DNA of 64,000 nucleotides from Sinohyriopsis cumingii (Eukaryota > Mollusca > Bivalvia > Unionida > Unionidae). A program made the translations under genes and the position numbers. The stretch lies in contig CM068838.1 in assembly GCA_028554795.2 (NCBI GenBank), positions 92,772,974 through 92,836,973 of the forward strand, written 5' to 3'. Below the pieces are notes generated by a model. It did no database searches. It was not told where the DNA came from and saw only the letters and a list, made by a program, of their open reading frames with translations. This document shows, in pieces, positions 1 to 10,859 of the stretch (position 1 is its first letter; the number at the start of each line of letters is the position of its first letter).

Positions 1-112
1 TGTTGAGCTGTTTGTTCCTTTCCACCTTCCTAAGGTAACACTTTATTTGTTTTAATATTCTAAATTTAGCATTATGCATCCATAAAAGATGATATCTCCA
101 GTCTTGGCAAGC

Positions 113-114
<2 letters not shown>

Positions 115-186
<72 letters not shown>
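115..186. repeat. (TA)n microsatellite
   Basis: An uninterrupted TA dinucleotide run of about 72 bp. It is one of eight long (TA)n tracts in the window. Confidence 0.97.
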
Positions 187-189
<3 letters not shown>

Positions 190-214
190 ACCAACTGCTA
201 TGGAGAACAACATT

Positions 215-590
215 AATGTAAGACAAGAAACAAGGTTATATACTAAATTTGTGTATTGACAAACATTTGCTTAACACTAGAAACAAGAAATATAATTTAC
301 AAAAACTGTTTCTTGTTCAACATTTACTCAACAGAGAAAACAAAAAACGTAATTTACAAAAAGTGTGTATGACCAAAAGTGATATAACACAAGAAACAAC
401 AACTGTAATTTACAACAAGTGTATATTGACCAACAATTATATAGCATAAGAAAAGAGAAAAATAATTTACAAAACCTGTGTATTTACCAACATTTATAAA
501 ACACAAGAAACAAGATGCTTAAGTTACAAAAGTATTGACCAAAAAGACATCAAGTAAAAGACATAAAAATATACAATTTACATAAAAATG
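215..590. repeat. Degenerate ~57-bp minisatellite, about 6 copies
   Basis: Each unit runs roughly from TGTATTGACCAACATTTA through ACACAAGAAACAAG to ATAATTTACAAAA. About six diverged copies follow each other with a period of 56-57 bp. Open frames inside it are short and carry no recognisable domain. Confidence 0.8.
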
Positions 591-889
591 TATTATTTGT
601 AAGATTACATGCTGTTCTGAAAGACTTTAATAGCTTATTGATGGTTTGGCTACTTAAAAAGAGAATAGAAAATAGTAGCAAAAACATTATGAACACTATA
701 TAATAAGAAACATTTGAACATGAAATGAAACCAATGATACGATCCACTGATTTACTGTTCAGCTGAAGTCTAAAATTTAGAAACAGTGACACAGTTACAG
801 AGGGTCTTGTGATGAAGCAAAATGCAATGCAAAATACAAAAACTGCATGTGATGGGGGAATCAGTGTAGAAATGATATATTTTCTATTT

Positions 890-1033
890 ATACACAGTAT
901 GGAAAGTGGTTCATTATCTCTACACAGTACAGAATGTGGCAGATTGTCAATTTCTGTACAGTAAGGAAAGTGGTACATTGTGTATTTCTACACAGTATAG
1001 AGCATGGCAGATTGTCCATTTCTACACAGTAAA
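890..1033. repeat. Short ~34-bp tandem repeat, 4 copies
   Basis: Four units of the form AGTAnnGAAnGTGGnnnATT...TCTACAC lie in tandem. GGAAAGTGGTACATT-like units alternate with GCATGGCAGATTGTCC-like units, suggesting a two-unit higher-order repeat of about 68 bp. Confidence 0.7.
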
Positions 1034-2860
1034 CTGTAGCCCTTTATTTAAGACAGACCTGAATGTCATTACTATTAAAGAAGCTAAATATTTTCTATCA
1101 TTTATTATTTTTAGGTCACTTAAATTTAGTTCTGCAATAGATAGTGTGAACAAAATTATTTTTACATTTAACATACTGTATGTTTGTTTTGTGAGCAACA
1201 TATCTCACTCTTGTACAGATGCAGTTCTTTCTATACATACATCGGCACGGTGCAATGTCACATATAAAGTACTCACCAGTTTCACAGTAAAGAATTTTTA
1301 AAAAAAACAGTGAAAAGGAATGGTCCGAAAATATTTTGTTTCCCAAATGACATCTTAAAATTGTTTTAGTGGCACTCATTTTTAAGAGAAAAGCAGTGGA
1401 TTTATTAGAATTAACAAGAGCAAATGAAGATCCTGCAAAAAGTGGGTTCCTGATCCAGGCCAAAAATGAACTGGATGAGACCAATACACCTGTGTGTCTC
1501 TATGATATTGATATAGAAAATGGCATTAAAATGTGTTGAAACACTCCCAGTCTATAGCAGTGTTCTAAAAGGCAAATTTCAATGTAAAGATCAAAGATCA
1601 ATAGACAAGATCCATTACTCTTTAAAACAAAAGTCCCTTGATGGGACTTGTGCTCTACTGACTGAATATTCCATTTCTTCTTTCATATGCCGTGTGTTGA
1701 AACCATCTCTATTTTTCAGCAGTAATAAGTGTTTGTCATCATTCACACTGTGGCAGCCATAATGGAAGTCTGATAGGCATAGATTTCATTTAGTCATGCT
1801 AGTCACCTTAAGAAGTCTTGTACTAAAAACTCCATGTTGTAGACTTAACACAACTCTGTTAGTGGAAATCTCATTTTGATACGACTTTCCATTCAGTAGC
1901 AGTAATAAGATTTTGAGAGGATGGCTGTTAGGATTATTGCCCATCCTAGGATGGGAATAAAAATAGTAAAATAAAGTTTCAACAAACAAATGCACAGAGT
2001 ATTAAAAAAATTGGGATGCCGCTGCCTGTTTCAAACTCGCAACCTCTTGTCTGGCAGTCGGGAAACACAGAAAGACAACTATGAGTGTTTATATTTAAGT
2101 TTTCGTAGTGGCTACAACTACATTAACAACCAGCTAGACAACCTAACTGGTGGAAACTCCATAAGGTGACACCTTAAGTTTCAGGAGACTCAAAAACAAG
2201 ATTTTCAACATCACCGCCTTATTGGACATCAGATCAGCACTGTTTTCATTCTAGATCAACTAGACCTCAGAATTAGTGAGAAAAAAAACAACATCGATAT
2301 CTGCATCCATTCAGGAGGGGCAGCATTAATAAAATTTTCTAGATGGTCGCTATTGCAGTCATATTGGATTTCTTGAAACAACATTTCCATTTAGGTCCAT
2401 CCAGACCATCCGATAAATGCGTGTAAAGCTTCATGGAAATCCACCAAGTTGTTGAGGGGGAATAGTAATACATGTAATAATCTTGTGTTATTGGATGGTT
2501 GGCAATGGAAAATATACTATCCCATAATATCTGGTCAATGAGCTAAATATAGTCCAGGGTAGAAATAATAGTGGGCTAAATGGTATATTTTGGTTAATAG
2601 ATGGTGTTCACACTACACTGCACCAGAATATGTTGGGTGTCTGAGCCATCCTGTGTACAGGAAAGCAGCAGCAGGTATACAGTTATATGTTTCCAGAGAT
2701 GAGTTATCAATACAAGACCCATAACTCTTGTAATAAATGAAGTAGAATATACAAAGCCCATTAATCACTAAATTGCATGGGATATTTTCATTTAATGAGT
2801 TATACTGGCTACAATTAAGTTCCACAATGTGTATTATAAAATGATCCACAAGATCCATAA
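1034..2860. other. No gene recognised
   Basis: Both strands hold only short open frames without known motifs. Apart from a tRNA-like fragment near 2.0 kb, nothing distinctive is seen. Confidence 0.5.
2001..2075 (-). repeat. Possible tRNA-derived SINE fragment
   Basis: Read on the minus strand, CGACTGCCAGACAAGAGG is followed by a B-box-like GAGTTTGAAAC and then by a T-run that could act as a pol III terminator. The order resembles the 3' half of a tRNA-related SINE head. The match to the B-box consensus is imperfect and no clear A box is seen, so the call is tentative. Confidence 0.25.
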
Positions 2861-3303
2861 CAATTAAGTACCCATGGATAGCACATCAACATCAAGAAGG
2901 CAGTCCTCAAACTGAAATACACTGGGATATATTCAATAATTAAGTAACCATTGATAGAACATTAACATCAAGAAGGCAGTCCTCAAACTGAAATACACTG
3001 GGATATATTCAATAATTAAGTAACCATTGATAGAACATTAACATCAAGAAGGCAGTCCTCAAACTGAAATACACTGGGATATATTCAATAATTAAGTAAC
3101 CATTGATAGAACATTAACATCAAGAAGGCAGTCCTCAAACTGAAATACACTGGGATATATTCAATAATTAAGTAACCATTGATAGAACATTAACATCAAG
3201 AAGGCAGTCCTCAAACTGAAATACACTGAGATATATTCAATAATTAAGTAACCATTGATAGAACATTAACATCAAGAAGGCAGTCCTCAAACTGAAATAC
3301 ACA
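2861..3303. repeat. 76-bp minisatellite, about 6 nearly identical copies
   Basis: The unit contains AATTAAGTAACCATTGATAG, ACATCAAGAAGGCAGTCCTC and AAACTGAAATACACTGGGAT. Successive starts at 2941 and 3017 give a 76-bp period. The inner copies are almost identical and the first copy is more diverged, as in a recently expanded array. Confidence 0.95.
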
Positions 3304-4335
3304 AGGGTATACTTAGTAATTCATGGGTTATGGTGATTACAAAACTGCCACTCACAAGATCCTAAATTGGTCAAACAATAAAACCCACAAGTAGTGATAT
3401 GGCGTGAATACTGACAATGCAATTTGATTCATTTAGCCTTAATATTCATAGATTTATATTTGTTATTATACTTAAGCACAGTGACTGGCACACATGCCAG
3501 CATACACGATTCAATGAACGGAAATGTCACTGAAACTTAACCACACAGACTGTAACATCTAAATGTTACCTTATAAGACTGCAAGTGCAAAAGTGTCATT
3601 GAAAATGCTCTAACCTGAAGAAAATCAACTCAATGTAAAGGTGTGCACATATGAATAAATCTTGAAATAGTGATCATGGTGGCCTAGATTCACTGATAGC
3701 TTTAGCACTCAAAATAATGCCATTGTGTTGGTCCGAAGGCAATAATGCATAAAGAAACCGAAGATCAATTCAAAGGTAAACACAATTCAGTGAACAATGA
3801 TATATGTGTCACAGTGATAAAGTCTTCACTGACAGGTTTAGTACTTATGACGTATCTGCAACCAGGTTATTTAACTCCTTATGAAAAGAGCTTGCTAAAA
3901 TGAGCTAAACACAAAGATTAATAACCAAACTCATTGTAACATACAATATAGGTTACATTGACTTCATATTCAATGCAAGGTATAGCACTTAACATGACAC
4001 ATTTAAATATGATATTATGTCACTGTAAGAGTTAATAGTGTCATAGAAAAGGCTACAAAATGATATTATATTAGTGCTCCTATGCCATGATAAAGAATCT
4101 TAACAATGTGAATAAAAATGTACGACTGCATACTGTGTCATGTAAAGAAACAAGCAGGTCATGGCCTGCATGTCAAATCAATGATGAACTAAATAACAGT
4201 TCTTCAGATATTCAAATGCTCTACTGACTAAAAGAAAGTTTTTGAATCCAATATAAAACCGCTTTTTCTTTTTAACTGTTGAGCACTGAAATCATCTCTG
4301 ATATTCTTTGAGCGATACTGGATGAATGATTGGCA
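3304..4335. other. No gene recognised
   Basis: About 1 kb of AT-rich DNA without a useful open frame, RNA gene or repeat that I can identify. Confidence 0.5.
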
Positions 4336-4337
4336 CC

Positions 4338-4560
4338 ATCTTCATTTAGGGTCAAAAATACATTGTATGGTCTTTTTGTGAAAACACCATTTTCATTTAG
4401 GGCCAACTATACATTATATGAAGTCTTTTTGTGAAAACACTATTTTCATTTAGGGCCAACTATACATTATATGAAGTCTTTTTGTGAAAACACCAATTTC
4501 ATTTAGGGTCAAAAATACATTGTATGATCTTTTTGTGAAAACACCATTTCGATATGACCA
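4338..4560. repeat. ~52-bp minisatellite, about 4.5 copies
   Basis: The block TTTTTGTGAAAACACCATTT, CATTTAGGG(C/T)CAA and AnATACATTnTATGA recurs about every 51-54 bp. Two unit subtypes (GGGCCAACT and GGGTCAAAA) are interleaved. Confidence 0.85.
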
Positions 4561-4895
4561 TCCATTCAGAATGCATTGTGATAACAAGTTTGTCAACTTT
4601 GCCCTTGATGTGGTTATTTCTAAAGTCAGAGTGAAGTGGCATGGAAAGAATTCCCACTCCCACCTGCTTCACACATAAATCCTAACTGTATGGCCACCTC
4701 CTAATAAAAAAATGTCTGATGGGAAATTTGACCTCCCCTCCCAGTTGTGGAGGTTGCTTGAGTGGCTGTAACACCTTTGTCTGTGTGGCACCGCTGTCAT
4801 TTAGAACCAAATAGATCTCATTCATGTAAAAGAAAGAAGATGGTCAAAGGGGAATGACAGATGTATGGATGTCACCATTTGAATATTTGTTTTTG

Positions 4896-5155
4896 CTAAA
4901 TAAGTGATTGTGCCTCAAAGTCGTCTAAGTTCGTCATAAGTGGTTCCTCCATTCTGTCATTAGCCATTGCATTTACAATAAGCTTTTTCATCAAGATTAC
5001 CAGGGATGCTAGCATCACGGTCGTGGTCAGAAAGGCACTAAAAGAATGCAGAATGATGTTCCATGGTACTGGATAGTAGTTTCCTAAGCCTCTCCTTGCA
5101 GTAGCCATTCTGTGGAGATCAGCAAATGGAGCCATGAGATCCCACTGCAGTACCG
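4896..5155 (-). CDS. Last coding exon of a four-helix (claudin/PMP22-like) membrane protein
   Basis: A 3' splice acceptor (TTTATTTCTTCTGACAG) opens the exon at 5155. It encodes AVLQWDLMAPFADLHRM, a hydrophilic stretch, a hydrophobic helix (WNIILHSFSAFLTTTVMLAS) and LVILMKKLIV, then an acidic tail ending DDFEAQSLI and a TAG stop. This fits the fourth transmembrane helix and cytoplasmic C-terminus of a small tetraspan protein. The exon starts in phase 1. Exon 20731-20991 on the same strand looks like the first exon of the same gene, but that link is inferred. A diverged, broken copy lies at 34368-34621, which supports this being a real exon. No polyadenylation signal is obvious just downstream. 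The family name rests on topology only. Confidence 0.5.
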
Positions 5156-5564
5156 CTGTCAGAAGAAATAAATACATATATATGTAAAGCTTTAAGGGCA
5201 GAACAATCACTCAAAAACAAAACAATAAGAAAGCCCAAAGCCTAAAGGGGTCAAATCTTATAAAGAAGTAAGTCAAATCTGAAATATAAACTGGAATCAC
5301 TAAAAACCTGCAAACCTTCTCAACTGTAGATCAATAGAATACTCAGTCAAGGAAAAAGGTTGTCTCATATTATTTATGGATGGGTGTTTTGGCTTATTCA
5401 CTTAGCCCTCAAAGGGGTGTGGCAGTGTCAGAACAAAATTAAATGTATTATCATTATTAAATAACTTATATGAACTATTAATACATGTATAAACAAACAT
5501 AAATGGACCAAATCATGCAGCAATGACATCACATAAGCAGAACAATGAATGACTTGTTAGATCC

Positions 5565-5650
5565 AACCAGCAACAGCCAAGTGAATGAGATTTAGTTGAG
5601 ACACATTAACTCTGATGCAGCGATCATTGGTTCAAATTCAAATGGTTTAG
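5565..5650 (+). repeat. tRNA-derived SINE head, copy A
   Basis: GGTTCAAATTC at 5629-5639 matches the pol III B box (GGTTCRANNC), about 55 bp downstream of a degraded A-box position (CAACAGCCAAGTGAATGAG). The duplicate at 35.03 kb keeps a perfect A box instead. Together the copies support one SINE that was present before the duplication. Confidence 0.4.
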
Positions 5651-5942
5651 TTTTATTCTTGTCATAGACCTTACTAAATATCTAATTTTAAGCTCCAAAA
5701 ACAATGGCAGAAACAACTATGATTGGTTTGGATGAAACTGTATGGAAACACCGGACTGTGATATGAGTGTTCTGAAATCCAATGAAATAGGAGTGAGGGG
5801 TACAGGGAACTGGCCATTACAATGCATGCCAATGTTCGTAAAGACAGGAATTTTGTACAAACAATTTTGGCAGTGTAGTGTATATAGCCATGCATTTAGC
5901 AATCCTGTTCAGTAAAGGATATATGGCCATATGTACAGTAAA

Positions 5943-5944
<2 letters not shown>

Positions 5945-6008
<64 letters not shown>
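5945..6008. repeat. (TA)n microsatellite
   Basis: A continuous TA run of about 64 bp that ends exactly where the foldback hairpin begins. Confidence 0.97.
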
Positions 6009-6010
<2 letters not shown>

Positions 6011-6132
6011 TCACTGCATTTGAATGGTAAAATATGAATTAATTTTGTTGATGTAATACTGCACGAACTTGGGAGTGCAGTATATCCATCGGACAAAACG
6101 AGTTCATATTTCCTCATACAAATGCAGTAACC
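6009..6132. mobile_element. Foldback (hairpin) element, MITE-like
   Basis: The left arm starts GGTCACTGCATTTGAATG and the right arm, read on the other strand, starts GGTTACTGCATTTGTATG. The pairing continues inward through AAATATGAA, TTTTGT and ATACTGCAC, giving two arms of about 56-58 nt around a loop of roughly 10 nt. Almost the whole 124 bp therefore forms one long hairpin. No target duplication can be read because the left flank is a (TA)n tract. A non-autonomous foldback transposon is most likely; a hairpin RNA precursor is an alternative. Confidence 0.7.
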
Positions 6133-7128
6133 TTTTTATTATATGCTCATTTTCTTATTCTACCTATGGCTTAATTATATAAACAAAATACACTACAAGA
6201 AACAAAGTAACTGAATGTATGCCATATTCCAAAATAAATACACAAGTGCAGATTCTTAATTACACAGCAGCAACAGTATTACTGTGCACATAACTCCGCC
6301 CAAATAAATTTGAACTTGTTGCACGCGAGACATAATTTTCGAAAGAAAATGGCATTTTTTCTAAATAAAATTGAAATATGGAGTCATGTTGTGAATGAAT
6401 GCGCATTGCAACAACTTTTCCATTTGATCTGGTTTGAATAGATTTTGGTATTTTTGTCGATTCTACTAAATTTTGTGATTATGGACTGGATTTATCTGTG
6501 CAAGTTGTACATGAAATACACTGGATTGAAGCAATGCGGGAGAAGCATGTTGACATCCACAAGTGTGTTTCTGTTTCTGTCACTGACTATTTGAAATCAT
6601 AATGTGGGAAAAATATGAAGTCTTTCAATTGCAATTATCAAAAAGACGCTATGGAATTTAAGGCTTATTTCATTTTGAATGCAGTAAGGAGGATGCAAAT
6701 GCACTTATATTCGAAAAAACAGTACAATTTTCAAAAGTGTAATCAAGACTGAGAACTATGACATGGCTCATGTAATTCACATTTGCAGAACTAAGAAAGT
6801 ACATTTCGAGGAAATTCAGGATGTAAAACTTAAGTATATTTTTTTGCCATTCTTATTACAAGCTAAAGAAGATAGTTTATGCCTTGTCACTTGTATGTTA
6901 TTTGTAAGGAGTCTTTCTGGCATCTACTGTATAGCTAGCCTAAATACAAAACATTGTATCAAAAAAGTTAATGCGGAATGTGCCAAATCAGCTGGCATGT
7001 GGCAGTCCACGAAATGTCTGCTTTACTTCATTCAGAAATAAATTTAAACAGCCACAATGTAAAGCGCCTACTACATGAGTGTACATGATTTGTTTACAAA
7101 TCAAAAGTGCTGGCTTCTGCATCCATTG

Positions 7129-7560
7129 TTTGTTTGCAATAGAAAGTAGTTCTTTCATGCATGTGAATGCAATATGTGTATTTGAACGCGAGTTCAGTAT
7201 CAGGACATGTTGCACGATTCTGACAATGTAAAGTTAACAGAGAAGAAAAAGAGCATATAATAAACCATATTTGTTTTGAGTAACTCATGAAATATGCCAT
7301 ATTTGTGTTGAGTAATTCATGCAATATGCTATTTCTGTGTTGAGTAATTCATATCAATATGCTATATTTGTGTTGAGTCATTCATGAAATATTCTATATT
7401 TGTAGCTGTGCATCATTTATAGCACATATGGTAATTTTTTTAAAAGATACAATAGAAAGTAGTTCCTTTATGAGTGCAATATGAAGTTGCATGCGAGTTC
7501 AGTATTGTATAATATTGAACGATTCTGACAATGCAAAGTTAAGGGAAGAAAAGCATATAT
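7129..7560. repeat. Local duplication around a 34-bp tandem repeat
   Basis: The block CAATAGAAAGTAGTTC, GCGAGTTCAGTAT, CGATTCTGACAATG and AAAGTTAA occurs at 7137-7255 and again at 7449-7550. Between the copies (7262-7400) lie four units of about 34 bp built on ATATTTGTGTTGAGTAATTC and ATGAAATATGC. Confidence 0.8.
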
Positions 7561-7565
7561 TATAT

Positions 7566-7571
<6 letters not shown>

Positions 7572-7631
<60 letters not shown>
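7572..7631. repeat. (TA)n microsatellite
   Basis: A continuous TA run of about 60 bp. Isoleucine/tyrosine open frames across it are artefacts. Confidence 0.97.
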
Positions 7632-7633
<2 letters not shown>

Positions 7634-8039
7634 GGAGATCAACAGTTTTATTAATATTTTTATCATGTATAATGCATATTTATTAAAAATATAAAAATAA
7701 ATACATAAATTTGAAAATAAAAATAAAAAATAAAAATCATAATATATTATATCTTGACATATTATTGACAAATGTTCAATATTTCATCAGAACTCAATTT
7801 ATATAATAAAAATGATGGTGTGCATAATACTTACTATCAAGTATTTTATAAATAATTAATCATAATGTAAAGAAAATTAATTTAAAAATGCACTTTCATT
7901 TTTGAATAATTAGTAAACTTATTTTTATGATATTAGTTTATACTTTTACCAATTAAGTTATTCTGCAAATTAGAATAATATCAAAATATTCTTAACTAAT
8001 TGTAAATGGGGGATACAATCCCCCCCCCATGTCGTATAG

Positions 8040-8345
8040 TGTTTCTGAATTTAGACCTTTTGGATATACCGTATTAAGACGGTGAATCCAATATGTTTGC
8101 TTTTGCTGACATTCCATCTTAGAATCAGGTTTAACAATAGGTTGGAAGGAGAAATCTTGCAAAGTATGGGAACTCTTGTTAAAATGTGCAACAACATGAG
8201 ATGAAAATGGTTGATATAATTTTTTACAACTGGTTGATGTTGGTTCATACGTTTAGATATTTGTTGACTGGTTTGTCCAGTATATTAGATGCCATATTTT
8301 TTGCATGTTATCAAATAAAAACATTTGATGTTGCACAATTAGAAT
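8040..8345 (-). pseudogene. GIY-YIG endonuclease domain of the Penelope-like element
   Basis: NVFYLITCKKYGI and YTGQTSQQ correspond to the GIY-YIG core, and HFNKSSHTLQDFSFQPI and WIHRLNTVYPKGLN to the end of the domain. The pieces lie in more than one frame, so the domain is inactive. In the family it nicks the target to prime reverse transcription. Confidence 0.85.
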
Positions 8346-9143
8346 CACAACGTATATTAAAAGTTTCTTTTGTATTATTACTATTGAAAGAACTATTTTC
8401 ATTAATAAAAAGAAAGTATGAATATCTAGGTCTATTACATTTAGTTGATGACCCTATTTTATATGATGTTTTTTTGAATTTAGAAATAGCTAGGAAATCT
8501 TTAAGATTTTTAGACCTTTAATAAGCATGTGTAGGTTTGCTTTCATGTAGCGATTTAACACTTGCTTCACATGATAATTTTAATAAATCCCAATATATAT
8601 TGATAATTATACCTATATTAGGCAAACTTGGATTATATTCAATAACAAAAGGAATGATATCTTCATTTCTATTTTCGATTTTACATTATAAAGATTCAAG
8701 TTATGTAAGAGAAGATAGTTTTTGGAAAGCAGTATTAATGATGTCAATAGGGTAATTTCTACTTAAATAATGCTGACCTAACTCTGTCAAAGATGATTTA
8801 AAATCAGCGTCATCTGAAAAAATTCTTCTATATCTTTTTGCTTGACTATATGGTATCTCGTTTTTACCCGATTTAGGATGGCATGAAGAATATTCAACAT
8901 ATTGATGAATATTCGTGCATTTAACATGAACCATGGTAGTGATGTCATTATTTCCATTTTTCACGACCTCTGTGTCCAAAAATGATACATTAATCTTAGA
9001 CCCATTGAATGTAAATTTTATTATTCGATGTAATTTGTTTAAACTGTCTATAAAAGAATAAAGGTATTCTAAGGAATGAATCCAAATCATAAAGATATCG
9101 TCTAAAAATCTTAACCAATCATCTGGTTTTAAGAGGTGTTTAT

Positions 9144-9542
9144 TTAGAAAATAAATAAAGATGCATAAGCAGGTGCCATAGGGCCACCCATTGCTGTTCC
9201 CATTTTTTTGAGATAGTCTGTATTACCAAATTGAAAAATGTTATTTCTGAGCACAAGTTTTATCAAATCACAAACACGTTCTTTTGATAGTCTATATGTG
9301 TATTCGTTTTCTTCAAGATAATATGTACACGCTTCGATACCATCATTATTTGGTATATTCATGCAGAGTGAAGCCACGTCAAGTGTAACTAGGAATGAAC
9401 TTAGAGTTAGTTTCGATAAAGATTTCAATTTGGTAATGAAATCAAAAGTATCTTTGACATATGAAGGTAGTGATTTCATCAGTGGTTGTAAAATATGATC
9501 AATACGTTGCGATATATTATTTGTAATTGAGTTATATGTCAA
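9144..9542 (-). pseudogene. Reverse transcriptase core of the Penelope-like element
   Basis: This 132-codon open stretch carries the RT fingers and palm: DVASLCMNIP supplies the first catalytic Asp, LVLRNNIFQFGN is typical of the family, and GTAMGGPMAPAYAS is motif B. The second catalytic motif (FLDD) lies just downstream near 9.11 kb in another frame. The following open stretch (9090-8701) continues into the thumb with FTFNGSKINVSFLDTEV and YSQAKRYRRIFSDD. Confidence 0.9.
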
Positions 9543-10800
9543 AATAATGGGTCTAATAGGTTATTTCCTAAAGGTAGTGATTTATCAACCGTTTTATGAA
9601 TTTTGGGTAAAATATAAAACTGAGGTGTGCGTATTTTAATTGGGAAGATATCTAGTTCATCATATATGGAGCAATTGTGTATAGAGATTTGATTAATACA
9701 TTTGTTTACTTTTTCTTAAATTTCTTCAGAAGGATTATAGGAAAGTTTTATATAATATTCTTCGTTTAATTGTCTTTCAACTTCTTTAATATAATCCTCC
9801 TTATTCATTATTACTATGGTGCAAGATTTATCAGCTTTTTTAATAATAATACTTTGTCTTGTGATAAGGTGCGTAATAATTTAGTTCTTCTTTAGATATG
9901 TTTGTAAAATGTTTTTTTTACAACTGCTATTTAAATTTCTTGTTTAGTTGGTTCAATATAAAAATCGAGATAAATATCTTGTTCACTAGAAGGTGTAAAT
10001 GTTGATTCTTTTTTTTATTGGAAAAGGGCTTATTTTGTAGATGAAAACTAGTTTCATATTGTGATTATATCCATGATTGTGAGAAAAATTCTTTTTTACT
10101 GCATCAGCATAGGTTGCCTTTTGTGTGCCTGGGTCTGTTAAGTTTTTTGCTTGATCTTTTTTGGAATTGTTTTGAATGGTCTATTATTTTTTTCTGTGTG
10201 ATCTGGATGATAGGTAATTCTTGCTGTTGGCGATGCTTGTTCCATTTCATTTTCATTTCTTGGTTGTTGTTTATTCTGCATTTGATTCTTAGTTACTGCA
10301 CGTATATTTTTGACATTGATGAAGTTCTTTTAAGTTGACTTGATAATAGTTCGTCTTTTTTAGACTCCATTTTAAAAAAAAAGTTCTTCGTAAAAAATGC
10401 CAGTATTGCCTTTTATCAAAGATTTTAGTTTGTCTCTATGTTTTTCTAGTTGTTTGCCTATCTTGATCACTCTCCTCTGACGTTCTTCTTTTAATCTATC
10501 ACACATTTCCAATGACACTTTTTCCAATAGGGAGTCAATAGATTCTTGAAACTTCTTTGATGCTGTATCATTCCCAATATGAATATTTAGCTTTAAATGT
10601 ATTCCCCTTGGTACAAGATTGTCTTCCAATTTTCAAGAAAGCGTGCATGTAATCCACTTTTCACCTGTTTCTTCGCTAATTGTTTCATTGTCATTATTAA
10701 ATAAGTTGTTCTATTTCTAATCTGTGGATCATATGTTGATGCCATGGTGTTGTCCAGATTTTCTTGATAAATTATAAAATAAACAACACCAACATGTAAA

Positions 10801-10850
10801 ATGTGTGACTGGTTTCTTCTTTAATGCATCATCAGACCGATATATATATA
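10801..10850 (-). ncRNA. Hammerhead-ribozyme-like core at the 5' side of the Penelope-like element
   Basis: On the minus strand, CUGAUGA is followed after 12 nt by GAAAC and then CAGUC, in the order of the conserved hammerhead core (CUGAUGA, stem II, GAAA, stem III, cleavage after UH). Hammerheads are known in the LTR-like ends of Penelope-like elements, and this site lies just upstream of the element's reading frame. Stem II here pairs poorly and stem I only for about 2 bp, so the copy is decayed or the match is chance. Confidence 0.3.
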
Positions 10851-10859
10851 ACTTGCACA

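Larger units (their letters stand above)
8030..10750 (-). mobile_element. Penelope-like element (reverse transcriptase plus GIY-YIG endonuclease), degenerate
   Basis: Read on the minus strand, the element starts near 10745 with MASTYDPQIRNRTTYLIM. A charged region follows (LVPRGIHLKLNIHIG; LKEERQRRVIKIGKQLEKH). The reverse transcriptase has LVTLDVASLCMNIPNNDG (motif A), GTAMGGPMAPAYASLF (motif B) and WLRFLDDIFMIW (motif C), near 9.4-9.1 kb. Downstream are NVFYLITCKKYGI and YTGQTSQQ (8.33-8.26 kb), then QTYWIHRLNTVYPKGLN (8.11-8.05 kb), which are GIY-YIG endonuclease signatures. That combination is diagnostic of Penelope-like elements. Stops and frame changes show the copy is dead. The duplicate locus at 35.5-35.7 kb has no such element, so insertion after the duplication is likely. 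Confidence 0.9.

Noticed and set aside
5817-6014. Ile-Tyr repeat proteins here and at 7491-7771, 16762-16971 and 33348-33653
   Set aside because: They are translations of (TA)n tracts.
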